Source: Cadophora sp. MPI-SDFR-AT-0126 (taxonomy: Eukaryota; Ascomycota; Leotiomycetes; Helotiales; Ploettnerulaceae). Taken from it: DNA of 64,000 bases. Positions 34,014 to 47,200 of the stretch are shown one piece after another. The translations under genes and the position numbers were made by a program. Each line of letters starts with the position of its first letter. The first letter of the stretch is position 1. The stretch lies in NCBI GenBank assembly GCA_020747065.1, contig JAGMVK010000010.1, positions 2,079,229-2,143,228 of the forward strand, read 5' to 3'. The notes under the pieces are model-generated. The model did no database searches, was not told the DNA's origin, and saw only the letters and a list, made by a program, of their open reading frames with translations.

Positions 34014-37000
34014 TTTGATGGTCGTTTGTGTGAATGTTGGAGTATACGAAGGTATATCGAGATGGCGAGTGAGAGATTATAAATGAAAGTGTTTGGAGGA
34101 GTGGTGTCGAAGACTGTGTTGCTCTGATGATGATAAAAGGAAAGCTTCACAGGTGGGAATCACTCGTCTTTTATAGGCCTTGAGAGGCTCCTCTGATCAT
34201 CAGTAAAGGTTTTATATTCTCCGGATTAAGGAGATTCTGTCCAAGAGCCAACTGAGGCATTGCTGAAGGCGGCGACTATTTGGTGTGCAGACATTCGTTG
34301 TTGACCAATAATCAGCCATTGCCAAGAACTGTCCTTCAAAACTGGAAGTGATGTGTTGCAATGATCAACTATCACTAAGAGCTTTCTTTCGAAACTGGAA
34401 ATGATATTCATTTGCTAAGGGTTCAGTGAAACAGAAGCTACCGCTGAATGAGAGGAAGATTGATTTCAGTGATGTCTGAGTTAGTTTCCTTCGAAACCTC
34501 AATCCTTTTACTCCTGAGAGTATGGATTGTGTAATGCCAGAGCAAATGACCCGCTTTATTGCGATTTTAGACTAGTGGTGAGATATCATTAATCAGAGCC
34601 GTCGAGGCATATTATGCACAACAACTGGGGAGCGATTCCCGTGTGCCAACTTAGTCGAGTTTGACGTGTACTGTGGGCCAGCCCTAGCATCTACTTCAAG
34701 CACATTCGACCCCACAATTTCTCTAAATCTGCCTTTCGTATTGGTTCTCTACCCATGGTGAGGCTGAGTTCAAAACTCCCAAGGGGTGGACTTATTTATC
34801 CAATGACCATAGTATATCTCTACATTGAAATACACCATGCCTGGTCTTTCTTAGCCTTAGAGCCCGGATTTCACACTCGCGAGTCAAGTAAATTCGATTC
34901 CGATTCCGTGTCGTGCCGCGCACTATCCGCAAAAGTCTTACCTAAGTGGATTTAGCATTCCCCTTCCCCGGTTCTTTTCCGGGCACTTTCCCGGCACGTC
35001 GTTCGTGGTAAACCAAAAGCGTCAGAGACTAAAATTAGCGCATGTCGCCAGGGACCCGAACATACCGTTTAGGACGAATTGGTGGTAGATCATAACCTAA
35101 AGAGTTCAAATCATTACTTTAACGCAACTGCTAATCTTGAAACAAACCACATGGAAGCATGGAAGCTTTCCCGCACAGACCTCATGTTCTCGAAAGTGGA
35201 AGGATTGCCGCTGGGTTGTTAGGCTGGTCGAAACCTTATATATAACCATGCCGAGAGAGATATTTATTATCACAAGGGTCCTTATTATAGCCAAACGACC
35301 CGAAAGCCACAACGCCCACTCCTGGTTTCGACTTGGACGCAGCTGCTATGATTGTTAGACTTTTGGCTCGATACCGATCTTACGGGTAATGGCTGACTTA
35401 TGAGAGCACAGGAATGCCCCTGAAAGTCCTTAGCAATATTAATAATCTTCACGCCTGCCTTGAATGTCTTGTCGATCTCTACTGATTGTTTAGGGAATGT
35501 TTCAATTCTCAAGGGAAGGAGGTGGGGTGGCTTCGTCAATAACTCCGCAGCTATATACAGCTCAAGCCACAGCCGGAACATGCCACTGCATGACTAGCAT
35601 CCCGCTTGAACCGCATTGACTGGCGACTTCCACGACAGATTCCGGTGGCTGTGGTGGCACTGGCAGTTCTGTAGGTTTGACGGTCCTGGGAAATCTCTTC
35701 GAAATTTAAGGTTTAGTCGATTAAATCGCACGACTTTCCCGGATAACGACCTGCATATCGAGAAACTCTGCGCACATCGTCCAATATTCATCCCTAACGC
35801 GCTCTTATTGAAGCCCCGTGAGTCCAAGCACATCTACGTGGCGCTGAGGACCAGTACTCTTAGACAGGGCTGGCTCCTCCTTCAAGGGGCTATGACTGTC
35901 ATGAAGAGGAGGAGCAGGCGGTGCTTCAGTCGAGTATGCTCCTACGCCTCCTATCCTGACTCAAATGGATGAAGTTCAACTTCCACGTCTTCATGTGGTA
36001 TCCCATAAGGTGGTACATTGTCTTCATTTCCGAAGTAAGATCGTCATCAGACGGCTACGGTGACTAGTAAATTTGAATTCTAGCCCACCCTTGAGACGCC
36101 ACCTCCTGGTCATCGCTGCTTCCTTGACACACTGCTGCGCTGGGGAAATTTAAGACCCTAATCCCTTAGGGCGCTGGTCCCGACTCTGACACGGTCGCCT
36201 CACGATCTTCTCCCTCCTAGCTGTATATTGCGATCTACTACAGCTACCCTAAATCCTGAGATATTGTCTTCCTGTACTAGCGGCCAGTTCCTTCTAGAAT
36301 TAGGCAATAGACTTTCAATAATTGGAGCCATTCCTTCGCTGATACTCCTCCATATAACAATTCTCCTCATGGCCGTCGATAAAGAATCCAAGACCAGTAC
36401 CAATACTTCACTGCCTTTCTCTAAGATACATAATTAGGAATCCTTGAAATTGATTTGGCTTATGGCGCTCATAGCGGCAACACCCCAGTCACCTCTCCGG
36501 TGCTTGTACTGAGGATTGCGGGGAGGCGGAGCTGGCCCACTCGGACATCCTGGAACTTAACCGGCTTTTGATTCCAACGCCACCGTTACAGCCATTTGTT
36601 TTGTTTGACTGTTGATCGCCGATTTTGTCGAAAACTGGTACGTATAAACCTTGGCTATGATATTTATTTGGATCACCATCGATATCATCCTTCCTGCTAT
36701 CCCCTGATTCAGCACGTCCAGAAAAGATGTTTTGATTTCTTCACTTGATTATTACTTGTAGGCGCCCATGACTAGCGTAAGTCGAGGATCCTATTAGTCG
36801 GCTGACATTCGTGCTCAAGAGGAGCGAAGCACGGAGGCACAGGAGGAAAAAGGAGATCAAACAATAATGGCCCAGGAATACCTGTATGCGAGGAGATGAT
36901 TCACTGGAACTTCCTTTTCATTTGCGACAAGAATGTGATAAAACTTGACTATACTGTACAGGAATAAATTGCGAGACGCGCCGCGGACCTGCCTCAAAGA

Positions 37001-37027
37001 AACCCATTCGAACCTAAGTACAGAGCA
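34014..37027. other. Promoter side of hydrophobin gene, then gene-free sequence
   Basis: The first few hundred bases are the 5' side of the hydrophobin gene. Beyond that, many frames of 60-120 codons exist on both strands (for example 35616-35972 plus, 35594-35833 minus). None shows a domain, and both-strand overlap argues they are chance. No RIP-like AT block here. Confidence 0.4.
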
Positions 37028-37363
37028 ATGACTTCCTGTTCCTCTTGCAACAATCTGATCCCCCCACAACTCACACTTAAATCATTCGCGCAACTGGCGC
37101 CCTCCACGTATTGCGAAAGATGCCATAAACGGCAAGAAGGCTCTCCTCTCTGCTCGTCATGCTTCTCCACCCCCCCTTCCCCAAAATCGGTGTCCTCCGG
37201 GTTATCAGGCTCGATGCTGGACTCTGGCCATGCCGCGAATCAATTTTTGCCGGCAAAGTCTAGAAATGTCAATCCCAACGGCTGCCCGCTCTCTACTCCT
37301 TTTACGGAGGATTTAAAGGTCTGCAAATGGGGCTATCCACTATCGGCAGATAACCACCAGTAG
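37028..37363 (+). CDS. Small Cys-rich hypothetical protein
   Basis: 111 codons. The N-terminal half has paired Cys: CSSCNN, then YCERCHKR, then LCSSCF, spaced like a treble-clef or ribbon zinc site. The C-terminal half is Ser/Pro-rich. I do not recognise the family. The upstream sequence has no clear promoter mark, and an RIP-like block begins just after. Confidence 0.3.
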   Translation: MTSCSSCNNLIPPQLTLKSFAQLAPSTYCERCHKRQEGSPLCSSCFSTPPSPKSVSSGLSGSMLDSGHAANQFLPAKSRNVNPNGCPLSTPFTEDLKVCKWGYPLSADNHQ

Positions 37364-40300
37364 CTATGTAGTGGGGGGCTCATTTGCAGACTATTGAATA
37401 AAAAGAAATCTTCTTACTAACACGGCCAATGGCGTTATTGACGACAAGCCATGAGAGTACGGAGTGCGAAGATTATCATGGAAATTATACCTAGGGTGTA
37501 CGGCTCGCTTGGAACGTGTTTAGGATTTGACGCGATTCGTTGGAGACAGGGCTGATAGGCAGCGATGCAAATGGATCAAGCCCGATTGGGTTTTAGGGAG
37601 GACCCTGTATACCACACTGACAGCTAAGGTAGCCCATATTTAGTTGACCTATTGCATAAGTTTTTGTTTTCTTATGTAAGAGAGTTAGCCTCTGTTTATT
37701 ATAATATAGAGAAATTATTATTTTCTTTGTTTTAAGTTTGTTATTAATTCATTTTATACTGATATAGATTTTGAAAAATAGTGGATATTAACTTTATAGA
37801 GAACTGTTAGGAAAAGCTGCAGGCTACGAGTATTGTAATTACTTTACTTACTATCCTTTTTGTTATTCTTTGCTTTATTTTATAGTATATAAAAGGAATT
37901 AGTATTAGTACTAATGATATTATAATACTTATTACTTTAGTATATTTAGCTATTACTTATACTTACTACCCTTGGACTAGACTAAACTAATAAGGTGTAG
38001 TTTTTTCTCTTTATAGTATTTGCGGTATATATGATAGGTATTTATTATGGTATGGGAAAGCACGCAGCTGTATTAAGTATACTAAAAATTGTATTATATA
38101 TAAAAGTAAATTAATACTAGCGATTACTATTGAAGTAATTAGTAAAGAAAGTCCTTGATAGTTTTTGAGTACTTATATATTACTTGTATCTGCTTCACTA
38201 AGCTAGCTCTATTGCTAATATATATCTGAATTTTCCTAGTGCATAATATTAAGATCAGTGCCTATATAATTAGGGTATTCTTTATATTTTGGAATATTTT
38301 TATTATTATGGTATCAATCTTTTAATGCATACTAATTAAGAGAATATGGAATTTAATTATTTATAGTTATTGTATTAATTTTAAAGTGTTATTTATTAGT
38401 AATGCGATTCCTAATATTTTAATTAATGTTGTGATCTTGGCTTTACTAATGTAGTAAGTTTGGGCTTTATATACTAGTGTTCTGCAGAAGACTTAAATAT
38501 CTTTTGTATTTCTTCTTAGAAGTTTATAAGTTAGCGTAATTCTTTTTAAAAATCTAAACTAATAGTAATAATAGTATTATTTTTATAAGTATTTATTGCT
38601 TTATAATACTTTTCTAATTCTAATTTATAGATATTACTTATAAGTATTTATAAACTATTATAGATTTAATAGCGTAATTAGAATTGATATTTTTCTAGGG
38701 ACTTTAGTAATTACTAAAGTATAGTATATTATCGAATTTGCCTTTGGAATCATCTTAGCCTATTTTCCAATATTGGAATATCTTATTCAAGTTTACTTGA
38801 AGAAACTGGGACTTATTAGTGAACTGATATAGGGCTCGCAAGATTGGACCCCCGACCTAAGCATATATATCCAGATAATCGGCAACGAAAGTAAGTCAAA
38901 TAATAGCAAGAATATAAATAATCGGACTTTCGATGATTCTAAGCTCAAGAATATAGGCTCGAGGCTGTTTTAGTAATTACCAGGCTAGTTAGCTATATTT
39001 AAGTTATTGGAAGAGTAATATAATTAGGAGTAACACAGTAACTTGAAATTAAGTATAAGAATACATAATATAGAAAGCGTAAAAAGTAATAAGATACTAT
39101 TGCAGAAGATTATGATAAAGATGGAATTAGATTTGAAAGAGACTTCTAAGAATAATAATAAGGGATATTTTTGATATAAGAGAAGTTATATTAATAATAC
39201 TATACGTATTTGAGTAATAAGATTAGAGTAGATTATAATAAAAAGAAAAGAAAGTATAGGAAATAAAAGAAAATGTATAAATAATCTATATATTTCAGAG
39301 ATACTAAGTATACTATGAGTATAATACCTCAATTGAATATTTGTAATAAAAGGATAGGATTATCATACAAATAATAAAGAGAAAAGCAATAGCACTAAAA
39401 CAAAGGTATTAATAATGGCATTCACTATTCCAAGAGCATCGGACATGGCTATAATATAGATAAGAATAATAAGAACCTATAACCTGCGAAGCAGTGAAGA
39501 CTGTCCCTGGTGTCTCCTGATTTGCCTCTAACACTTCCCCTTGAGTATAACCCAAGGCCTTGCCTCGGACAGCCTTACAGCGATGCGCGGTCCCAGACTG
39601 ATCTTGCTCGCTTACATATGTCCGTAAAGAACAACCACTAACTACTATGCCCCACTAAGCTCTTGCAGTTTCTTAGATATAAAATCGGAACTAGTTGTAA
39701 AATATTAGAAATAACCCTTCTAAGATTTCCTAAAACGCATTACAATTAATAATTAAATAATATACAATCTCGAGTTTTTATTATTACATATTCCTAAGTA
39801 TTATACTTGAATCTCTTACTTCATTTAGAGGTTTAAAGCACTAGCTTTAGGGAGTCGTTAGTAGAGGCTGCAGTCCCTCGCGGGACTATTAATTCTTGCA
39901 AGCTGGGTAAGGAACTAATTCTTATAACTAAGAATCAAGAGAGTCTGTTAGCTAAGATGGTCCATGAAAATAAGACCTAGGCAGATATAGGATAGCATTT
40001 CCCAGGCCACCTACTGTAATCACTGAAGGAGAATTACTTCAGGAATCAAGAGGAAAAGCCTCGCAAGCGGGGTTAAAAGCCTGCGTAAGGGTTATGGCGT
40101 GTAATTAAAGACCTAAGCTTTCCTAGAGCTAGCAGATACGTAAAATATAAGAGACTTAATATCTTTGAAATTGTTTATAATCGCGGAATAAGGATTCTGG
40201 ATCTATTCTTTAGTAGCTCTGTATTTGTTTATATATGCACCTAAATAGAATTCCTTATAAGATAGTATTTATTATTTCTATGTAATACTGCACCTTTTTT

Positions 40301-41010
40301 ATCTTCTATATATTCTTCTAAAATAAATACTTTATCATTCTTTTAGTTTAAGGTCCTGATTATGTCTTGTATTCTGTATAATCCTAATTTATGCTATACC
40401 TAGTTTTTGTAATATCTTATTTCTTTAAAGGTTTCCTTTAAAAGTAATCTTTTTATCTCTGGAATTAGAATATAATCTAATCCAGAAGCAATTAGGCTTC
40501 CTTCTATAGGTGGATAGGTAATAACTTAGGCTCTGTGCGCTTACTTATCCTTTGGCAACTACTGAGACGTCCTTCTATTAGCTAGGCCCGACGCGGGAAT
40601 AAGTATAGCTAAGGAAAGTAGGACGAAGTGGAGAGGGGTATATAAATCGTAACTAACTGGAATAGTTAGGAATTAGCCCCTATATTTTTTCGCGTTAATA
40701 ATTATGCTAGAATACTAGGCCGCTATAGTATAACACTATCACGTTTCATCCTTAAGTAAGCTAGAATTTAAAGCCTTATAGGTCTAAATCAAAGTAGATT
40801 TAGCTATAAAAATAGGGTAAAGGAAGCCTATAATTAGGCCGAATTACCGCGTACTAGTTAATAGACTATAAGTCTTAGTAGCTAATAATAGTAGGAATTG
40901 TACAAGTAACTCATGTATATTAAATCCGTAACTAACTCGCCTTTGAAATTACTAAATGCAGATCAGCTGCTCTAGACCGTAGTATATACACTAAACTCCT
41001 TCTCTACCCC
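37364..41010. other. AT-rich RIP-like block
   Basis: From about 37620 to 41000 the sequence turns strongly AT-rich with stops in every frame, and short GC-richer islands (39470-39640, 40480-40620). It has the look of an old RIP-treated repeat. I could not find an RT, integrase or transposase motif on either strand. A phrase near 39530-39560 (complement of a CCCAAGG/AGTGTT context) may be LTR-like, but nothing confirms it. Confidence 0.45.
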
Positions 41011-44000
41011 ACTCTATAAGGTCTCTCGCGCCTCTCTTCTATCCTTCCCCTTCAGTGGCTTAGTATCCTCTTCTATTAGTAATATAACATTCTCTAAATC
41101 CAATTTACTCTCTTCTTTTGTACTTGGACCTAAACTCTTCCTCCTCTCTACATAAGTCCGTCCTTCGCTACTTATTTTAATCTCTAAACTTATTACCTGT
41201 AATAGTACTAGTTCTCTACTATAAAGAATATCGTCTAATTGGATATTAGAGAGTATAAAAGACGAGTTGTACGATTTAAGGTTCGAGGGTTTTGGGCGAC
41301 GGTTGAATTCTGGTTGTGTATCGTGATGGCCGCTTGAGGTCTCATATATGGCATAAGTAAAGACAAAAGAAGGCACGAGGGGTGATTTCTGTACTTCTCC
41401 GTACATAAGCCGCTACTGCAGGATCAAGCCATGTCTGAGGTTCTGGCGACCTGTTGACAAATGTGGTAATGGCGATTGTGCAAAGGGTGATTCCAGCAAA
41501 TATTGCCGTGCCGTTTTGATTTCTCGCGCACGCATGTACTACATACCGGACGGTACAGATATGTAATCAGTGGTTATTAAAGCAGATCTAATCCAATCCA
41601 TAAATACCATCCTCAGGAAAGGTGGTCACCGCCTGAAGACAAAACCCCCTCCAGGTGCGCAAGACCCATCTATAGAGAAGATCAAATTCTTCCTCGGACC
41701 AGGACGATACGTACTCCCAAGTAGCTTCATTCCAGATGCCTTGGGCTGCAACTTCCATGCTCATAGGGGAGTTAAGTTAAGAATGTTTTAAATCAGCACC
41801 AAAGACTTACCATTTGCAACTACCGAAAGGACGTCTAAACCTTGGAACAGCCCAAAATTTGCCATTCCATCCAAAATTTTGGACGGAATCGAAGGCAAAG
41901 GAAATGACAAACCACTGAATAAGCGAGTCCGCCCATCACACTTAGTGATGCAGAAATAGAGCATAACTATTACTCTATGTCACCACTCATGATCCAAATT
42001 TAGACCAGGACACGAGTATACAGAGTCATAACTGCCCACACGAAACTTGCCATTGTAAATTGCTCGGCTTGATAAAGTCATTAGGAATATCAGCGTAGGT
42101 ATCTCTTAGATTCTCGGTTGAGTACTGATCATTCGCAGGATGCGTCGCTTCTCATTGACGGAATGACATCTCGAAATGTCTCTCGTTTAGCGCAACGGAA
42201 TCCAGTAAGTGGCCTCTCTGTTTCGCTCTGCCTACTGGCGGCTAGCTAACTATGCCGCGAATTAGTTTGTGGAAATGTTAAAGAAAGTTCTAGACAAACT
42301 TAACGATGCTGACCGTGGCAAGCCAATAAGAAGAACTGGTTCATGTGAGATCCTTCGTATCGATAATTGGAATGGTACGTACTTGTACCGTTCCTATCCG
42401 CACTTGCTACACTGTATTTGAAGCTGGCCAGCCAATTAATACAGACACAAGTGTCAACTTTGTATCTAATAGAGAGTCAAAGCGGCGCAGGGCAAACGAC
42501 AAAGCCAAGCACGACACTGAGAAAGCTGGTGAGCAGGAGACAGATGTCGAGGAAATGGACTTCGGAGCTCCAAGCACGCGACATTGCCTGTGCCTGTCAG
42601 TTCTCGGCTTGCTAACCAAAAGAGGCTTGGTCCAGAGTTGTTCTTCAAAAACGACTCTGGACCAAACCTAGTTAGGGTTAGCGACATGTGACAAAGTGAC
42701 CAATGAGAGTTATCAAAAACGGGCACACGATTGGTTGGCTAGGAAGTGCCTAGGCTTTTAAGTCAGACTGAGCCCAAATCGAGCCAGGAAATACTCACCG
42801 ACCAATTGCTCAGCGATTTCATTGCGCCTCCTCCTCCCTTACGTAATGTAGCTAGGCAGAACTCTCTGATTATCACGTCGGATAACCCGTTCTGCGAGGC
42901 TATGTCTTTAGAGTCCATGACTTCAACGCTACTCTGGATGTAGGGTTTATTGAATTCTGTCAGATCTTGATACGGGTCAGCAGATCAGAATTGGATGGCG
43001 CTGGGAGGGTGGTATTGCTCCTACGAGAAATGATCGGATTTTGGATTCAAGAGACGGATTGTCTTACAGACTGAAGCGTCTGGTTCTGCCGATCGATCTG
43101 ATTTTTTTTACGGCTATTGCTGTTTTAATCGGCGGCGACATCTGGATTAGGTCAGCATTCGGCAGGAGACGGTTATATGAAAGGAACGCACTTTCTCAAT
43201 AATATCCTTTTCCGACGTACTTGTGAGTGCTTCGATTATCCATTATACTGCAATAACATCAACTGAATTTGAAAATCCAAGCCACTCTTCTGGCTGATAG
43301 CTTCTAAATACGTACTGTTTCGGGAGTCGGTTGGAATCTGCGAGGTACAAGCCCATTTCCTCCACTATATTGCTGTGCGAACTGATAGAAGAGTGGTTTT
43401 GATGATGTCTTCGTCGTTAGTTTAGGAGGTGGCGGCTTGACCGGCAGAAGGTATCGTTTCAGGCGTCTAGTGTCGTTAACACGGAATTTTTATCAGAGTT
43501 GAAAAAGTTTTACCTGTACAGTACGATGGCTGCCTTATCAATAGGCTTCTCATTTGAGAAGGGGCCTCAGAGCCAACTATTTCCAATCTCTATACGTATG
43601 TATGTTTTAATAGCTACCCACCGGAGCCATAGAAGGCTTGAATAGCAAGAGGGGCTAAAACAAATCGGACATGGTTTGACGTGCTTTGATCTCGACGCAT
43701 AAGAGTCTCCGAGCTCTGGAGCTCGGAGCTGACAGTGCTTAAACAGTGGCGCCTTGTGCTACCTTACTGGCTTGGTGACACGTGAGACTGCTTAAGATCA
43801 TAAGGCGTCTGGAGAACGGATAGCGCTCCCTGATTCCGTCCTTAGTAACTTCCTCAGGCCTACTAGTTCGTTAGCCGGTAATCAATGGATGTAAAGAAAT
43901 ATAGTGTACGCACGTCTATTGAAGATTTAGGTATATTAACGTTAATAGGCGATAGTACTGTTATAATAATAATATTAGATTGAAGATAGATATTGATTTT

Positions 44001-44285
44001 AGTTTATTAATTAATAATCTTCTCCCTGAAACCCGTCATCGTTTCTGTCTTGAGATTGAGTAGTGATTACGAAATTGGGCCTGAGTTTACAGATAGAGCT
44101 TGACCCCCAGCGGCGTTATCATCTTCTGCGGAGTTGGAAAAAACAGCGGTATTATCGTTGTTTCTTTCTTCGCTCCTTTGAGGTGATCCCTCCATATATT
44201 ACTTCGTCCGATCGTAGCACACTTTAGGAGATAGGTCTTCATTCATGGCCCTAATCGCCTCTTGAAAAGTGAACGGAGATGTTGG
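41011..44285. other. Mixed sequence without supported gene
   Basis: Frames at 41014-41406 (minus, 130 codons) and 42345-42671 (plus, 108 codons) are the longest and show no domain. Composition is balanced from 41400 to 43900, then AT-rich near 43900-44000. A 9-bp inverted repeat (43708-43716 with 43719-43727, two-base spacer) is present. Confidence 0.35.
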
Positions 44286-47200
44286 CTAAGTGCCAGCTAC
44301 TAGTACTTGGCCTATTTCACCAGTCCAGACATGGGAGGCAGTTGGCGTTTGCGGGTCGAAATTGAAGGGACCGTTGGATCCAAAGGCTCCAGCCGCCCTA
44401 AGCCCAGCCATCATTTGATGAGTCATTTCTATTTGACTGTACGTGGCATCGTCCGCCCAGTCACCAGTCGGCTTGGGAGCACTTGTTTCAGCGATATCAC
44501 CTTGACCCGTGACCGAGGCTTGTTCCGATGTAGTTGAGGCTATCATTCTCGCCAGAGTTGTTTTTTTCTTCCTGACTCGCAGCGTACTCCTAGCTAAGGG
44601 AGTGCGTTCGGAGTTTCTTGGATACTTGTTTTGAGATAGAGCGTTACGTGGCGTTGTTACGTCGTCGTAGCCTTCCAAACGTTGTACTTTCTCTGGATAT
44701 TGAATATCATCATCGTTCTTCCTTTTCTGTAGTTCTTCGTCAGCCCTACGCTAAACTGTTGGAGACTTGAAGGGGTATGGAATGTACCTGAGATTAAGCA
44801 GACTCCACGACATGTATATCTCCTGCTTTGGTTAATGTGGACGAGGCGACCACGGCTGTTGCTGAGACTAGAGTGGAGTCGATAACATCTAGAGGTGAAC
44901 CTCCTGCTTATACTTTTAGCGTAGAGCTCAGAGAAGCAGGTTTCAATTTCTGACCGACTGGGTCTATCGGCAGTTAAGCTACTGCTGGACTAACAGTGGA
45001 CGCGTTCTCCCGTGCCAGGTCGGATTCTCGTAGTAAATCCCGGTCACGAATATCGGTATCGCCAGCAGCTTCTTCGCCGTCGTTATAGCGTAAATCTGTT
45101 GGAAGAATTTCGTCGGCGTTACTTTCCTTTCCACATATGTCTTGCATAGTAGACTTAGACTTATATAGAGGGTGTTCCCATCTCCCCTTTCGATATTTCT
45201 TATATAAGGGAGACTCAGGGTCGGATTGAGGAGAGCTCGGAGAAGTCTCTAGCTCCCTCGGGCCTGCCTCCTACTCTTTCCGTAGCACGTGCTTATCGGA
45301 ACCGGAAACGAGGGTAGGGCCATCATCGTCTGTATCTGCCGTTGCTCGGCCTTTCCGTGGAGCTTGTTGCAAACGGTGAAAGAGCCGTATTCTGATTTCC
45401 AACGGGCTAATAACTTCTAGCGGTTTCATAACACTTCCCTCGCTGATAAGACGCCCTTACCTTAGGACACTTAGAACCCAGAAGGTAAATGCCCTATAGC
45501 TATTGAAATCCTCGCTTAGTTGTGCCGGACCTTTAAACGTATCTACTTGCCATAGCTTGCTTAGCTCGTTATGCACATTATAGAGGTAGGTGACCTATTT
45601 CTCAACGCACTAAGCGAGACATTGTCAGCTCGGGAAAGTAATAGTTAAGTAGACATGGAACTTACCTCAAGTGTGCGCCTGCGACGGGCAGGATTGGGAT
45701 TTTCTTCTTCCCAGGGGTCGTAGTAGAGAACCGAATAGCTAACCCAGTCTATTAGGACCACGCCCTAGTGGAGTCCTCTGGATATGCCGAATGCCCACCG
45801 GGTACCATTATAGGAGAAGTGTTTGACGCATTTATCTGCTTAGGTGAAGTTCTCCTTCTCCAAATAATCATAGAGGTAGCTGGATAATATGTGTGTCTCG
45901 GAACTATCCGGCGTTTCCACCAGACCGGGCACCGCATCAATAAGCTCATCGTTAAACCATCCATCCGGTCGGAGACGCAATATGGAATCTGGGTAGCAAG
46001 TTACCGCGGGGACCGTAGGGCTGCGCTTTTTAATCATGATATATTCATTTTTAACTTTCAGATCGTTTACCTGTCTTATGTTAGTCTGTCTCCACTACAA
46101 GTCTATGGGTGAGCTCACAAGTGACTCTACATCCGCACATAATTGATGGGAGATGTCAAGCCCGCCCGTTCTAGGTACTACCTTAGCTGTATCTGCGGCT
46201 TCCGTCTCCCGGACAAGCTGTATAGTGCTACCTTGAAAGAGCGGGCTAGGGAATTCTGAGCTATACAATCTCCGTTATTGTTTTTCTGGAGGATGATTAG
46301 ATTCTGGAGGACTACCCGTAGGTCTCTTTCTCTTGCTGCCAAGAGCTGCGCTAAGGGTGTCGTTAGTCGCCCCAATTGGCGTAACCTCAAACTTCACACT
46401 TTTCGCAGATGGCAAAGGCGTGGGTAACTTATGTGATAGTACGGATATTCTTGGATAATGGTTATCGCCTCGTCGTGGTGGGTCGTCTAGATCGGGTAGG
46501 GGCTTTCTTAAGCTCGTAGGAGGTTCTGGACAAGGTGAGAGGAGGGACACTACAGCATCTGCTTTATGTTTCCTTTTCTGAGATATCACCGTTAGCCACA
46601 CAGAACAATTAGTTGCTGATAGAGACGTACTAGCCCAGCCGTCAACGCACCCGGGCCTTCAGCGCTTTTGAACATTTCTGCTAACTTAATCTCCCTAGGA
46701 AGTCCGAATACAGAGACTGGATCCATCGTTTCCTGTATAAGAAGCGCCGGACTATTTACCCAGTCGGGGATCGCTACATTCTCAGAACCCTCGTATTCTG
46801 AGTCAGTCGGAATCTCAGGTAGGTCGATGGAATCTCCATTTTGATAGCGCGGGGAGGACTTGGCTGAAGGCAAGCCAGTTGATTTGACACCATTTGCAGC
46901 TGCACGAGCGGGTCGGGCAGGTGTGCTGTGCGCGGGTCCCGCAACTTAAGCTGGATTTGGTGCGAAGTTAATTGGCGACTTTGAGTGCTGCGCCATGTCC
47001 ATTGGATGGGCCGGTTTGGCCGTATGCATATGTTGGGCGTCTAGGATCGCTTTATGAAGTGATGGAGCACCATGAGCTGGCTGGGCCACGTTGCCAAGGC
47101 CGTTAGGGCAAAGAGACTTCGTGGGCAATTTCGCGTGAAGTGATGGATCAGGAACACTAGAACCCAGAGCCGATCTAACAATAGAGCGGCTTCTTTTATC

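Noticed and set aside
37620..41000. Possible centromere or mitochondrial origin of the AT-rich block
   Set aside because: Stop-rich TpA bias with GC islands fits RIP of repeats; no mitochondrial genes, and the position close to a telomere argues against a centromere.
43708..43727. Perfect 9-bp inverted repeat with 2-base spacer as an operator
   Set aside because: Single occurrence, no gene nearby, and GAGCTC words recur just downstream; likely chance or local duplication.
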